A stretch of DNA of 55,487 nt from Gammaproteobacteria bacterium (GTDB taxonomy: Bacteria; Pseudomonadota; Gammaproteobacteria; Chromatiales; Chromatiaceae): NCBI GenBank assembly GCA_020445405.1, contig JAGRGQ010000021.1, positions 1 through 55,487 on the forward strand. Reading direction: 5' to 3'. A program made the position numbers and the translations under genes. Positions within the stretch are counted from its first letter, which is position 1; each line of letters starts with the position of its first letter. The notes beneath the pieces are model-generated. The model did not search any database and was not told the origin of the DNA. It was given only the letters and a program-made list of their open reading frames with translations. Below, piece by piece: positions 43,317 through 52,110 of this stretch.

Positions 43317-44465
43317 CTACTCTTCCATTTGGATTTTTGGGCGTTCGCTGACAACCGCTTCGAGCTTCAGGATTTTTTCTCCACGCAATCCTCTGATTTT
43401 TACTTTGGTTCCGGGCGGGAGCGCCGAAATGATGGAGAGAATATCAAAAGAACTCCCCGGGACCCGATTGTCGATGCGAGTGATAATGTCGCCCGGTTCT
43501 ATACCCGCCTGGTCGGCCGGTCCGCCTTCGAGCACGCCGGAGACCAATACGCCGTGAATATCGGGCAGACCAAACGCCTTGGCTAACGCGGGGGTAAGAT
43601 CCTGGCCGGCGATACCGAGCCAGCCGCGCACCACCCGGCCCTGTTTGAGTATCTGGTCCATCACGCCCTTTGCCAGCTCTATGGGAATCGCAAATCCAAT
43701 GCCGTTGGATCCACCTGTTTTGGAGAATATTGCCGTGTTGATGCCGATCAGTTCTCCGTGGGCATTGATCAGTGCCCCACCGGAATTACCGGGATTGATC
43801 GCGGCGTCAGTCTGTATGAAATTCTCGAAAGTGTTTATTCCCAGCTGATTACGCCCGGTAGCGCTGACTATGCCCATGGTGACAGTCTGTCCGACGCCGA
43901 ATGGATTGCCGATGGCCAACACCACGTCACCTACACGCAGGTATTGTGAATCACCCACAGTGATTGCCGGCAGGTTGCTCTGTTCGGTTTTTATCACCGC
44001 CAGATCGGTGTCCGGATCGGTTCCTGCGACTTCCGCCGCGAATGTATCGCCATTGGAGAGAACTACTCGAATTTCGTCTGCACCCTTGATGACGTGGTGG
44101 TTGGTGAGGATGAAACCCCGGTCATTGATGATAACTCCCGATCCCAGGCTGGTCTGGCGTCTCTCTTCCGGCTGCGAGGAGAAACGATCGCCGAAAAAAC
44201 GCTGAAAAACAGGATCATCAAATAACCCGGATCTACGCTCAACGGTCACTTTGGTTGTGTAGATATTGACAACCGAGGGCGCCGCCGCCTCTACCGCAGA
44301 CGCATATGAGACGGGACCGGTATGGATTCCGGGAGATTTAACAGCGCCTATATTTGGGCTGGGTCGAGGGTCGGGATCGTTGAGAAGGTTGAGTGCCAGC
44401 AGGGCCGCAAACAAGCCGGCAGTGACCGACACCAGGGTGAAGACGAGTAGTCTGGATGATTTCAT
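43317..44465 (-). CDS. degS: DegS-type periplasmic serine protease
   Basis: The 382-residue protein has one N-terminal signal-anchor (LLVFTLVSVTAGLFAALLALNLL), a trypsin-like domain with the triad LTNHHVI, DPDTDLAVIK and GNSGGAL, and a single PDZ domain (HGVLVSGVLEGGPADQAGIEPGD). One PDZ domain and an uncleaved anchor distinguish DegS (AlgW) from DegP. DegS cleaves anti-sigma factor RseA when unfolded porins bind its PDZ domain, activating sigma E. ATG at 44498 could also be the start. The gene is divergent from the nif3-like gene. Confidence 0.93.
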   Translation of the reverse strand: MKSSRLLVFTLVSVTAGLFAALLALNLLNDPDPRPSPNIGAVKSPGIHTGPVSYASAVEAAAPSVVNIYTTKVTVERRSGLFDDPVFQRFFGDRFSSQPEERRQTSLGSGVIINDRGFILTNHHVIKGADEIRVVLSNGDTFAAEVAGTDPDTDLAVIKTEQSNLPAITVGDSQYLRVGDVVLAIGNPFGVGQTVTMGIVSATGRNQLGINTFENFIQTDAAINPGNSGGALINAHGELIGINTAIFSKTGGSNGIGFAIPIELAKGVMDQILKQGRVVRGWLGIAGQDLTPALAKAFGLPDIHGVLVSGVLEGGPADQAGIEPGDIITRIDNRVPGSSFDILSIISALPPGTKVKIRGLRGEKILKLEAVVSERPKIQMEE

Positions 44466-44616
44466 CGGAGGTTCTTGGCTGAAAGATTTCGGGCGCATTC
44501 GTGAATTGCTGCACAGGCTTCCATCTGGGTGTAAAAATGTAATGTTTTAGACCAGGTGCTAATTTAACACGCCTCACCGGATTCCCTGAGGCCAAATGAC
44601 GACAGGAGGGGGGATA

Positions 44617-45372
44617 ATGGCGGATCTGTTCGAATTGGAGCTGTTTTGCAGCGAACTGCTGGACAGCGCATCTTTCGAAGACTATTGCCCCAACGGATTG
44701 CAGGTGGATGCGGGGAGTCGGCAGGTGCAACGGGTGGTCTCCGGTGTCACCGCAAGCCAGGCATTAATTGACGAAGCCGTCTCCTGGCAGGCCGATCTTC
44801 TGTTGGTGCATCATGGCTACTTTTGGCGCGGGGAAGCGCCCTCGCTGACCGGGTACAAAGGACGCAGGGTTAGGGCGCTGATGCAGCATGGGATCAGCCT
44901 GATGGCGTATCACCTGCCGCTGGACGCTCATCCGGAACTGGGCAACAACAGGCAGTTGGCGCTACTGCTGGAACTGGAAGATGTCCAGATACTGCCGGAG
45001 ACGGGGGGGCTGCTATGGTGGGGAAAGCTGCCGCTTCCGCTGGTTGCGGCACAACTGGCGGGTAGGATAAGCACCGCGTTAAACCGACAACCGCTCTATA
45101 TCAGTGCGGGAGACAAGCCGATCGAACAGGTTTGCTGGTGCACGGGTGCCGCCCAGAACTACATTGAAAAAGCGGCCGCAAATGGGATGGATGCCTATAT
45201 ATCCGGCGAAGTTTCCGAGCAGACCGTGCACCTCGCGCGCGAGTTGGGGATTCACTACTTTGCTGCTGGACACCATGCGACGGAGCGATACGGTATTCGG
45301 GCCCTGGGAGAGCGACTCAGCAAAGAATTTGGGCTGGAGCACCGATTTATCGACGTGGAAAATCCGGTCTGA
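44617..45372 (+). CDS. NIF3-family protein (YbgI type)
   Basis: The ATG at 44617 follows GGAGGGGGGAT, so it is preferred to the ATG at 44596. The 251-residue protein has the NIF3 metal motifs LLLVHHGYFW near residue 70 and HHATERYG near the C-terminus, with FEDYCPNGLQV at the start. E. coli YbgI is the nearest known relative. A role as GTP cyclohydrolase 1 type 2 has been annotated but is not proven. It lies upstream of petABC. Confidence 0.94.
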   Translation: MADLFELELFCSELLDSASFEDYCPNGLQVDAGSRQVQRVVSGVTASQALIDEAVSWQADLLLVHHGYFWRGEAPSLTGYKGRRVRALMQHGISLMAYHLPLDAHPELGNNRQLALLLELEDVQILPETGGLLWWGKLPLPLVAAQLAGRISTALNRQPLYISAGDKPIEQVCWCTGAAQNYIEKAAANGMDAYISGEVSEQTVHLARELGIHYFAAGHHATERYGIRALGERLSKEFGLEHRFIDVENPV

Positions 45373-45389
45373 TTTCAGCCTGAACTGCG

Positions 45390-45455
45390 CTGAGTCATAC
45401 ATAACCGCATAACATCTGAGTCATTCTTGACCTCTGTGGACGCATGTTGGAAAAT
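45390..45455 (+). promoter_or_regulatory. petA upstream region with twin CTGAGTCAT motifs and a candidate promoter
   Basis: CTGAGTCAT occurs at 45390-45398 and again at 45416-45424, 26 bases apart. TTGACC (45427-45432) and GAAAAT (45450-45455) have 17 bases between them, a possible sigma-70 promoter. The core TGAGTCA is a symmetrical TGA-N-TCA. The interval 45373-45579 holds no other feature that I could find. Confidence 0.4.
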
Positions 45456-45579
45456 GCGCCGTCTAGTTGGGTTAATATCAGCATATTCTTTACTCCTGAT
45501 TTTTGCACGGAAGCAAGTTCCGGATGCATGTGCCAGGTAATCCAAAGTCATCCCAGACTACTCCGGGGGTCGTGAAGCA

Positions 45580-46173
45580 ATGAGCGCAGATGGCGTAGAT
45601 TTAAAAAAGCGGCGAATGTTGACAGCTGCAACGAGTGTAGTCGGAGCCGTCGGCGCCGGGTATGTGGTTTATCCTTTTCTGGCGTCCTGGGCTCCCAGCG
45701 AAAAGGCCAAGGCAGCGGGTGCGCCGGTGGAGGCGGATATCGGGTCGCTCGAGCCCGGCCAGAGATTAACCGTCAAATGGCGTGGGAAACCGGTCTGGAT
45801 CGTGCGTCGCTCGAAGCAGAATGTCGAGGATCTGGCCAAGTTGGACGATCAACTGTTGGATCCGGCATCCGAAATGCCTCAACAGCCCGAGTATTGTAAG
45901 AACCCAACGCGCTCACGCAAGCCTGAATACCTGGTGGCTGTCGGTATCTGCACTCATCTCGGCTGCTCGCCCACGTTTCGACCGGACAGGGCGCCCGCAG
46001 ATCTCGGGCCGGATTGGGTCGGCGGATTTTTCTGCCCTTGTCACGGCTCCCGTTTCGATCTGGCGGGCCGTGTATTCAGCGGCGTGCCGGCGCCGTTAAA
46101 CCTGGTGATACCACCCTATCAGTTCCTGTCCGATACCCGGATTCTGGTCGGCGACGACGGAGGGGCCGCCTGA
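45580..46173 (+). CDS. petA: Ubiquinol-cytochrome c reductase Rieske iron-sulfur subunit
   Basis: PetA carries electrons from ubiquinol to cytochrome c1. The 197-residue protein has a twin-arginine type start (KKRRMLTAATSVVGAVGAGY) and an anchor helix, then the [2Fe-2S] motifs CTHLGC (C124, H126) and CPCHGS (C152, H155), with C129 and C154 placed to form the usual disulfide. It is the first gene of petABC; its stop overlaps the petB start (TGATG). Confidence 0.98.
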   Translation: MSADGVDLKKRRMLTAATSVVGAVGAGYVVYPFLASWAPSEKAKAAGAPVEADIGSLEPGQRLTVKWRGKPVWIVRRSKQNVEDLAKLDDQLLDPASEMPQQPEYCKNPTRSRKPEYLVAVGICTHLGCSPTFRPDRAPADLGPDWVGGFFCPCHGSRFDLAGRVFSGVPAPLNLVIPPYQFLSDTRILVGDDGGAA

Positions 46174-47402
46174 TGAGCATGTTGAAATGGATCGATGAGC
46201 GTTATCCGCTGACCAAGGTGTGGAACGAACACCTTGCCCAGTACTATGCGCCGAAGAACTTCAATTTCTGGTACTTCATGGGCTCTCTCGGCATCCTCGT
46301 ACTGGTCAACCAGATCCTCACGGGGGTGTGGCTGGCGATGATGTACAAACCCGATGCCGGACTGGCGTTCGGCTCGGTCGAGTACATTATGCGCGACGTC
46401 GATTGGGGCTGGCTGATCCGCTACCTGCACTCCACCGGGGCCTCGGCATTCTTCATCGTGATCTACCTGCACATGTTCCGGGGCTTGATGTACGGCTCCT
46501 ACCGTAAGCCGCGTGAGCTGCTGTGGATTATCGGTGTTGTCATCTACATCGTCATGATGGCGACCGCATTCATGGGATATCTGCTGCCCTGGGGTCAGAT
46601 GTCCTACTGGGGAGCGCAGGTGATCATTAATCTGTTCTCGGCGGTGCCGGTGGTGGGAGAGGATCTGGGGGTCTGGATCCGCGGCGACTATGTGATCTCG
46701 GACGCAACTTTGAATCGCTTTTTCGCGCTGCATTTTCTGCTGCCGTTCCTGTTGGCGGCGATTGTCTTCGTGCATATCGTTGCACTGCACAAAGTGGGCT
46801 CAAACAACCCCGACGGTATCGAGATCAAGAAGGGGCCCAAGGGTAACAAGTGGAGCGAGACGGCGCCGGCCGACGGGATTCCCTTTCACCCGTACTATTC
46901 GGTCAAGGATATCGCCGGCGTGGCGGGATTCCTGTTTCTGTTTGCCGCGGCCGTGTTCTTTGCACCGGAGATGGGCGGTTACTTTCTCGAACATCCCAAC
47001 TTCGAGCCGGCCAATCCGCTGAAGACCCCGGAGCATATCGCGCCGGTCTGGTACTTCACACCGTTCTACGCCATTTTGCGCGCGGTACCATCCATGGCCG
47101 GCTCTGCCTTTCCCGGTGTGGTCGCCATGGGAGCGGCAATTCTTTTGATATTTTTCCTTCCCTGGCTGGACCGGAGCCCGGTAAAGTCGGTGCGCTATAA
47201 AGGTCTGATATTCAAGGTGTGGCTCGGTATCTTTGTGGTTGCGTTCGTCGTTCTGGGCTGGCTGGGTGTGCAGCCTGCCACTCCGGTACTGACCCTGCTG
47301 GCGCGCATCTGCACTTTCCTCTATTTCGCGTTTTTCCTGCTGATGCCCATTTACAGCAAGATGGATAAGACCAAGCCCGTTCCAGAGAGGGTGACCAAAT
47401 GA
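46173..47402 (+). CDS. petB: Cytochrome b of the bc1 complex
   Basis: PetB is the membrane core with haems bL and bH and both quinone sites. The 409-residue protein shows the haem histidines in LHSTGASAFFIVIYLHMFRG and FALHFLLPFLLAAIVFVHIVALH, the GYLLPWGQMSYWGAQVI segment and the PEW-like loop TPEHIAPVWYFTPFYAILRA. The ATG at 46173 overlaps the petA stop by one base; the frame is open upstream inside petA but that part is spurious. Confidence 0.98.
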   Translation: MSMLKWIDERYPLTKVWNEHLAQYYAPKNFNFWYFMGSLGILVLVNQILTGVWLAMMYKPDAGLAFGSVEYIMRDVDWGWLIRYLHSTGASAFFIVIYLHMFRGLMYGSYRKPRELLWIIGVVIYIVMMATAFMGYLLPWGQMSYWGAQVIINLFSAVPVVGEDLGVWIRGDYVISDATLNRFFALHFLLPFLLAAIVFVHIVALHKVGSNNPDGIEIKKGPKGNKWSETAPADGIPFHPYYSVKDIAGVAGFLFLFAAAVFFAPEMGGYFLEHPNFEPANPLKTPEHIAPVWYFTPFYAILRAVPSMAGSAFPGVVAMGAAILLIFFLPWLDRSPVKSVRYKGLIFKVWLGIFVVAFVVLGWLGVQPATPVLTLLARICTFLYFAFFLLMPIYSKMDKTKPVPERVTK

Positions 47403-48121
47403 ATAAGCTGATTGTCGCATTTTTATTGGCACTGGTTCCTCTGCTGGGAATGGCCTCGGGCGGAGGTCACCTGGAAGACGCAGATATTGATCTTGGGGAT
47501 CAGGCGTCCCTGCAGCGGGGGGCAAAGTATTTCGTCAACTATTGCCTGAGCTGTCATTCCGCCAAATTTCAGCGTTACAATCGTACTGCAAAGGACCTGG
47601 GCCTCAGCGAAGAGGAGGTCAAGGAAAATCTGATGTTCACCACCGACAAGATCGGTGAAACGATGACTGTCGCGATGGATGCGCAGGATGCCAATACCTG
47701 GTTTGGCGTCGCCCCACCTGATCTGAGTGTGATTGCCCGCGCCCGGGGTGTCGACTGGATCTATACTTATCTGCGCAGCTTCTATATCGATGAGTCGCGT
47801 CCGTTCGGCGTCAACAACGTGGTGTTCCCTGACGTTGGCATGCCTCACGTCCTGTGGAAACTGCAAGGTACTCAGAAAGCGGTTTTCCAGGAGCACGAGG
47901 GCCAGAAGGTTTTTGAGAAATTTGAGCAGGTAACGCCCGGCAGCCTGAGCCCGGAGGAGTTCGATGCCGCGATGCGCGATTTGACCGCTTTCCTGAGCTA
48001 TGTTGGTGAGCCCATCCAAATGGAGCGCAAACGCCTGGGCACCTGGGTACTGCTGTTTCTCGCAGTCTTCTTTGTACTTGCCTACCTGTTGAAGAAGGAG
48101 TACTGGAAGGACGTTCATTGA
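47399..48121 (+). CDS. petC: Cytochrome c1
   Basis: PetC passes electrons to soluble cytochrome c. The 240-residue protein has a signal peptide (LIVAFLLALVPLLGMAS), the haem motif CLSCHSAKF, the DVGMPHVLW segment that supplies the axial methionine, and a C-terminal anchor (LLFLAVFFVLAYLLKKEYW). It overlaps petB by four bases (ATGA) and ends the operon. Confidence 0.98.
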   Translation: MNKLIVAFLLALVPLLGMASGGGHLEDADIDLGDQASLQRGAKYFVNYCLSCHSAKFQRYNRTAKDLGLSEEEVKENLMFTTDKIGETMTVAMDAQDANTWFGVAPPDLSVIARARGVDWIYTYLRSFYIDESRPFGVNNVVFPDVGMPHVLWKLQGTQKAVFQEHEGQKVFEKFEQVTPGSLSPEEFDAAMRDLTAFLSYVGEPIQMERKRLGTWVLLFLAVFFVLAYLLKKEYWKDVH

Positions 48122-48194
48122 TCCAAAAAGCGGGAAAGCCGGAAAAGAGGTGAATCAGCCCGATATCAGGTTGAATTTTCCGAGGTTCGTACGT

Positions 48195-48233
48195 AGGGGT
48201 GCATAGTTTAGGTTATACTATGCACCCCTTTTT
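48195..48233 (+). terminator. Strong rho-independent terminator after petC
   Basis: AGGGGTGCATAGT (48195-48207) and ACTATGCACCCCT (48217-48229) form a perfect 13-base stem around a nine-base loop; a run of five Ts (48229-48233) follows, its first T pairing in the stem. It lies 74 bases after the petC stop and ends the petABC transcript before sspA. Confidence 0.93.
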
Positions 48234-48266
48234 AATTCCAGGCTGCACAATTTTGGAGTGGTTTGT

Positions 48267-48890
48267 ATGACCGTGGTTGCGAATAAGAGATCTGTGATGA
48301 CCATGTATTCGGACGCCAGCAGTCCTTACAGTCATCGTGTTCGGCTTGTGCTGGCTGAGAAAAACATTACAGTGGAAGTGCTGGACGTCGACCCACTTGC
48401 CATCTCCGATGACATCATGGATCTCAATCCGTACGGCACCCTGCCCACCCTGGTGGATCGGGACCTGGTGCTGTACGAGTCCCGCATTATCATGGAGTAC
48501 CTGGACGAACGCTTTCCACATCCACCACTGATGCCGGTGGATCCGGTTTCCAAGGCGAGTTCCCGGCTTTTTCTGCACCGGGTGGACCACGACTGGTATC
48601 GTTTGATGGACCAGATACTGGCTGGTGGAAAGCAGGCCGGAAAAGCGCGTAAGGAGTTGCGCGAAAGCTTGACAGTCACTGCGCCGGTGTTTGCATCCAA
48701 GCCCTTCTTCATGAGTACCGATTTTTCGCTTGTGGATTGCTCCATTGGTCCGTTGTTATGGCGCCTGCCGTTGCTGGGAGTCGAATTGCCGGCACAGGCA
48801 AAAGCGGTTAATGAGTACGCCAAACATCTGTTTGGGCGTGATTCGTTCAGAGAAAGTCTGACTGAGCTGGAAGAGGAGATGCGGGAATAA
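48267..48890 (+). CDS. sspA: Stringent starvation protein A
   Basis: SspA is an RNA-polymerase-associated protein with a glutathione S-transferase fold and no transferase activity. The 207-residue protein has the thioredoxin-like start VMTMYSDASSPYSHRVRLVLAEK, NPYGTLPTLVDRDLVLYESRIIMEYL and a C-terminal helical domain with SLVDCSIGPLLWRL. ATG at 48267 is used; TTGGAG lies eight bases upstream. sspB follows after 24 bases, as in most Gammaproteobacteria. Confidence 0.97.
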   Translation: MTVVANKRSVMTMYSDASSPYSHRVRLVLAEKNITVEVLDVDPLAISDDIMDLNPYGTLPTLVDRDLVLYESRIIMEYLDERFPHPPLMPVDPVSKASSRLFLHRVDHDWYRLMDQILAGGKQAGKARKELRESLTVTAPVFASKPFFMSTDFSLVDCSIGPLLWRLPLLGVELPAQAKAVNEYAKHLFGRDSFRESLTELEEEMRE

Positions 48891-48914
48891 CACACTGATG
48901 GTGTTCGCAAAGTG

Positions 48915-49310
48915 ATGGTCAGCTCTAATCGCCCCTATCTGATTCGTGCGCTCTACGAGTGGCTGGTGGACAATTCGCTGACGCCCCACATATTGGTGGA
49001 TGCGGCGGCCGACGACGTGGTGGTGCCGTCGGGGTTTGTCGAAGAGGGGCGGATCGTGCTGAACATCGCACCGGGTGCGGTGCGGCAGTTGGAGCTGGGT
49101 AACAATTTGATAAGCTTCAGCGCCCGTTTTGCAGGAACACCGATGCGTGTCATGGTGCCGCCATCGGCAGTGCTGGGTATTTACGCAAAAGAGAACAGGC
49201 AGGGAATGCTGTTTTTGGAGCAGGACGCTGGTGACGGTGAGCCCCCGCCGGACGACGGCGTGGATCCCACCCCGCCTCGCGATCGCCCCACGCTTAAATT
49301 GATCAAATAG
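48915..49310 (+). CDS. sspB: ClpXP adaptor SspB
   Basis: SspB delivers ssrA-tagged proteins to ClpXP. The 131-residue protein begins MVSSNRPYLIRALYEWLVDN, followed by TPHILVDA and RIVLNIAPGAVRQLELGNN. An acidic, proline-rich linker leads to the C-terminal RPTLKLIK, the ClpX-binding tail equivalent to that of E. coli. A GTG at 48912 is an alternative start. Confidence 0.96.
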   Translation: MVSSNRPYLIRALYEWLVDNSLTPHILVDAAADDVVVPSGFVEEGRIVLNIAPGAVRQLELGNNLISFSARFAGTPMRVMVPPSAVLGIYAKENRQGMLFLEQDAGDGEPPPDDGVDPTPPRDRPTLKLIK

Positions 49311-49409
49311 ACAAACAGGGCCGAGGAGCAGGAGACAAAGAGAGTCTGAGAGCCTGCGCTCGGGACCGGGGTATTGACTCCGGCAGTTGGATTTTTTCAG
49401 GGTAGGGAG

Positions 49410-49763
49410 TCAGTGACGGGTCTCTTCCCGCTGTTTTAAGGGCAAGTCGATGATGTTCTGACCGTTGCCCGGCAAACCCAGGCTGAACTCTTCCAGCTGG
49501 ATCCCGACCAGCGCGATATGGCCGCTAAGGCGCTCCAACCCCTGCTCGCTGAAATCGAACCGGAACAGACGCCTGATGCGGATTCCCCGGGCGGTCCAGC
49601 GAATTCCGATCCTGGTCAGGGCCACAGTCTGGTCCAGAAACTGAAGTCCGCGTTGTTTACAGCTCAACTCGCAGATGCCAGTTGCAATCTCCCGGGCGCG
49701 GGCGCTGTCGAGCCAGAACCAGACTGCGAACACGATCAAAAGAATGCCTGAAACAGTGGACAT
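49410..49763 (-). CDS. DUF3301 small membrane-anchored protein
   Basis: This 117-residue protein has one N-terminal hydrophobic helix (SGILLIVFAVWFWLDSARARE) and the family features ICELSCKQRGLQFLDQTVAL, then RRLFRFDFSEQG. This is the DUF3301 pattern common in Gammaproteobacteria. Its function is unknown. It is antisense to its neighbours and has no operon partner. Confidence 0.85.
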   Translation of the reverse strand: MSTVSGILLIVFAVWFWLDSARAREIATGICELSCKQRGLQFLDQTVALTRIGIRWTARGIRIRRLFRFDFSEQGLERLSGHIALVGIQLEEFSLGLPGNGQNIIDLPLKQREETRH

Positions 49764-49941
49764 GGATGCTATGCTACATTTTTCGGCCCGCGATTAAACC
49801 TGTATTTAGCAATTCGGATCACAGTGCAATAAATGTAATTTTCTTGTGACCCAGAAAATTTGTATGGTAACCGGATTTGGGAGGGATTGAGCGGCTGTAG
49901 CGCCGCTGCCCGAGTTTGAGGCTTGGCCGGGTGGAAGGTTC

Positions 49942-50457
49942 ATGACCAGGATCAGAGTAGTACAGCAGGATATAACCCGGTTGGAGGTGGATGTGATTGT
50001 CAACGCAGCCAACAGCAGCCTGTTGGGTGGCGGTGGTGTTGATGGTGCCATTCATCGTGCGGCCGGGCCGGAACTGCTGAAGGCGTGCCGTGCGATCGGC
50101 GGCTGTCCAACCGGTGAGGCCAGGATCACCGATGCTTTCGGGCTGCCTGCCAGGTGGATTGTGCACACGGTGGGGCCGGTCTGGAGCGGCGGCAATAATG
50201 GAGAGCCGGATCTGCTGCGAAGTTGCTACCGGAACGCATTCGCACTGGCCCGCGAGTACCACGCTGTGAGCATCGCCTTTCCGGCCATCAGCACGGGTGT
50301 CTATGGTTATCCGAAACGGGAGGCGGCCCGGATTGCAGTGGCTGCAATGCGTGATGCAGTGGATTTCGAAGAGATAGTTGCCTGTTGCTTCAGTGCCGAA
50401 GATGCGGCGCTTTATCATATTGTCTGTCCCGAATGTTTATCGGAGGAGAGCTTGTAA
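49942..50457 (+). CDS. Macro-domain protein, O-acetyl-ADP-ribose deacetylase type
   Basis: The 171-residue protein is a complete macro domain: [27 protein letters not shown] carries the ADP-ribose-binding Asn and catalytic Asp/Gly-rich loop, and [13 protein letters not shown] is the second phosphate loop. The closest named relatives are MacroD-type enzymes such as E. coli YmdB, which remove O-acetyl or ADP-ribose groups. Its stop overlaps the start of the next gene (TAATG). Confidence 0.93.
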   Translation: MTRIRVVQQDITRLEVDVIVNAANSSLLGGGGVDGAIHRAAGPELLKACRAIGGCPTGEARITDAFGLPARWIVHTVGPVWSGGNNGEPDLLRSCYRNAFALAREYHAVSIAFPAISTGVYGYPKREAARIAVAAMRDAVDFEEIVACCFSAEDAALYHIVCPECLSEESL

Positions 50458-50675
50458 TGGCGTGGCTGGATGAGTTGCCGCTGGGCGTGCTGGTGCTGGC
50501 CTGTCTGGTGCTTGGGCTGGCGCCGTTCATGCCTGAACCCCACTTGTGGCAGAAGCTGAAAATGCTGGCTGGCGGGACTTTGTCGGCGCCTATTGATATC
50601 TTCGATCTCTTTCTGCACGGAGCGCCTTGGGCGCTGTTGCTTTTGAAGCTCTACCGGAGGCACCGGACCAGCTAG
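50457..50675 (+). CDS. Small hydrophobic membrane protein
   Basis: This 72-residue protein ([21 protein letters not shown]) has two hydrophobic segments separated by PFMPEPHLWQKLKMLAGGTL and a short basic tail. Similar small proteins are found in many Proteobacteria, often misnamed RND transporters. No function is known. The ATG shares one base with the macro-gene stop, so the two are probably translated together. Confidence 0.75.
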   Translation: MAWLDELPLGVLVLACLVLGLAPFMPEPHLWQKLKMLAGGTLSAPIDIFDLFLHGAPWALLLLKLYRRHRTS

Positions 50676-50717
50676 GGAGTGGCTATCAAGCTGCAGTGGT
50701 ACTGCATCGAGACACTG

Positions 50718-51509
50718 TTATTTCAGGCGGTCCAGTCGCAGTCGCTGGCGCTTGTCGAACAGGCGGAAGGCGCCCAGGGTGACCGCCGCAATAGCACCCA
50801 GTCCGGTTCCGGCTGCGATAAGCAGTAGTATCATGATTTGGTATTTGGCGGCTTCCAGCGGAGGGCTGCCAGCTAGAATCTGCCCGGTCATCATCCCCGG
50901 CAGGCTCACCACACCGGCTGCCGCCATCGCGTTTATGATGGGGATCAGGCCAGAGCGCAGGGCGCGCCGGCGCAGATCCCTGATGGCATGGTCCCAGGAG
51001 TGGCCGAGCATTAGCCGGGCTTCGATCGTTCCACGCTGCTGCCACGCGCCCTGGGTCAGATTATCCAGGGCAATCGCCATGCCTGACATCGTATTGCCCA
51101 GCAGCATTCCCAGCAGCGGAATCAGATACTGGGGGGTGTACCAGGGTTCCACCCTCACTACCAGGTGCAGTGCCAGCAGGGTCATGCTGAAAGAAGAGAT
51201 GAACATGGAGAAGGTGCCGATCCCCATGCCCCAGATGCCGGAGAAGCGTCGCTCCTGGCGGGCCATCACTTCGTACCCCGCCATGCCCAGCATGAACAGG
51301 ACGATGACACCGATGAGGATCGGATTGGACTGCTCGAACAGCGTTTTGAGTACCAGGCCGAGCAGCGTAAGCTGGATCACGCTGCGGCTCGCAGCGATCA
51401 GCAGCCGCCGTTCCACGCCCAGATGCATACGCCAGGAAATAACACCCAGTCCCAGCACCAGCAGGGCGGCTATGGAGAGATCCAACGGCGTGAGCTGGAT
51501 CAGATCCAT
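50718..51509 (-). CDS. fetB: FetB-type ABC exporter permease (UPF0014)
   Basis: This 263-residue protein has about seven hydrophobic segments and matches the UPF0014/FetB family (LGLGVISWRMHLG, then LIPLLGMLLGNTMSGMAIALD, GLIPIINAMAAAGVVSLPGMMTGQIL). In E. coli FetAB exports iron and aids resistance to peroxide. It overlaps fetA by ten bases and so is translated with it. Confidence 0.93.
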   Translation of the reverse strand: MDLIQLTPLDLSIAALLVLGLGVISWRMHLGVERRLLIAASRSVIQLTLLGLVLKTLFEQSNPILIGVIVLFMLGMAGYEVMARQERRFSGIWGMGIGTFSMFISSFSMTLLALHLVVRVEPWYTPQYLIPLLGMLLGNTMSGMAIALDNLTQGAWQQRGTIEARLMLGHSWDHAIRDLRRRALRSGLIPIINAMAAAGVVSLPGMMTGQILAGSPPLEAAKYQIMILLLIAAGTGLGAIAAVTLGAFRLFDKRQRLRLDRLK

Positions 51510-52102
51510 ATCTCGGGCACCAGTTGTCCGTTTTCTATCTGAAATCCCCGTTCCCCAACCCGTTTCCGTTGTTGTGGGTCGTGGCTTACCCAGAGTGCGG
51601 CCGAACGACCGTTATTAAGGTACTCCTTAATCAGATGTTCGACCCGGCCAATGCTCACCTGATCCAGATTGGCGGTCGGTTCGTCGAGCAGCAGCAGCTT
51701 TGGCTTTCCAAGCAACAGACGGGCAAGTGCAAGCCGCTGGCGCTCACCGCTCGATAGTCTGGACACTTCCCACTCTGCAGCGACTTCAGGGAAACCCAAT
51801 GAAGCCAGCAGATCCGGGTCGGAATAGGGCAGATGATCGCGCACTCTGTCAGCCCACCAGTAGCTTTCCGCGCTGAGCAGTCCGGCCAGACGGCGCCATT
51901 CCGGAGGAGCTGTAAGGGACTGAACACACTCCCCGATACTCGCTTCGCCCTCGTGCGGGTCCAGATCCGCTATGGCTCGCAACAACAGAGATTTTCCGCA
52001 GCCGGATGGTCCGCCCAAGGTGACGCATTCACCCGCAGCTATAGTCAGATCGATGGGCTCGAGGTTCAGGCTTTTGAATCGGATAAGCTGGAAATAGGCC
52101 AT
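51500..52102 (-). CDS. fetA: FetA-type ABC exporter ATPase
   Basis: This short 200-residue ATPase has Walker A TLGGPSGCGKSLLL, signature RLSSGERQRLALARLLL, Walker B LLLLDEPTANLD and the switch VSHDP. The small size and pairing with a UPF0014 permease identify it as FetA (YbbL). It follows trmB on the same strand with eight bases between. Confidence 0.93.
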   Translation of the reverse strand: MAYFQLIRFKSLNLEPIDLTIAAGECVTLGGPSGCGKSLLLRAIADLDPHEGEASIGECVQSLTAPPEWRRLAGLLSAESYWWADRVRDHLPYSDPDLLASLGFPEVAAEWEVSRLSSGERQRLALARLLLGKPKLLLLDEPTANLDQVSIGRVEHLIKEYLNNGRSAALWVSHDPQQRKRVGERGFQIENGQLVPEIWI

Positions 52103-52110
52103 AACAAATG

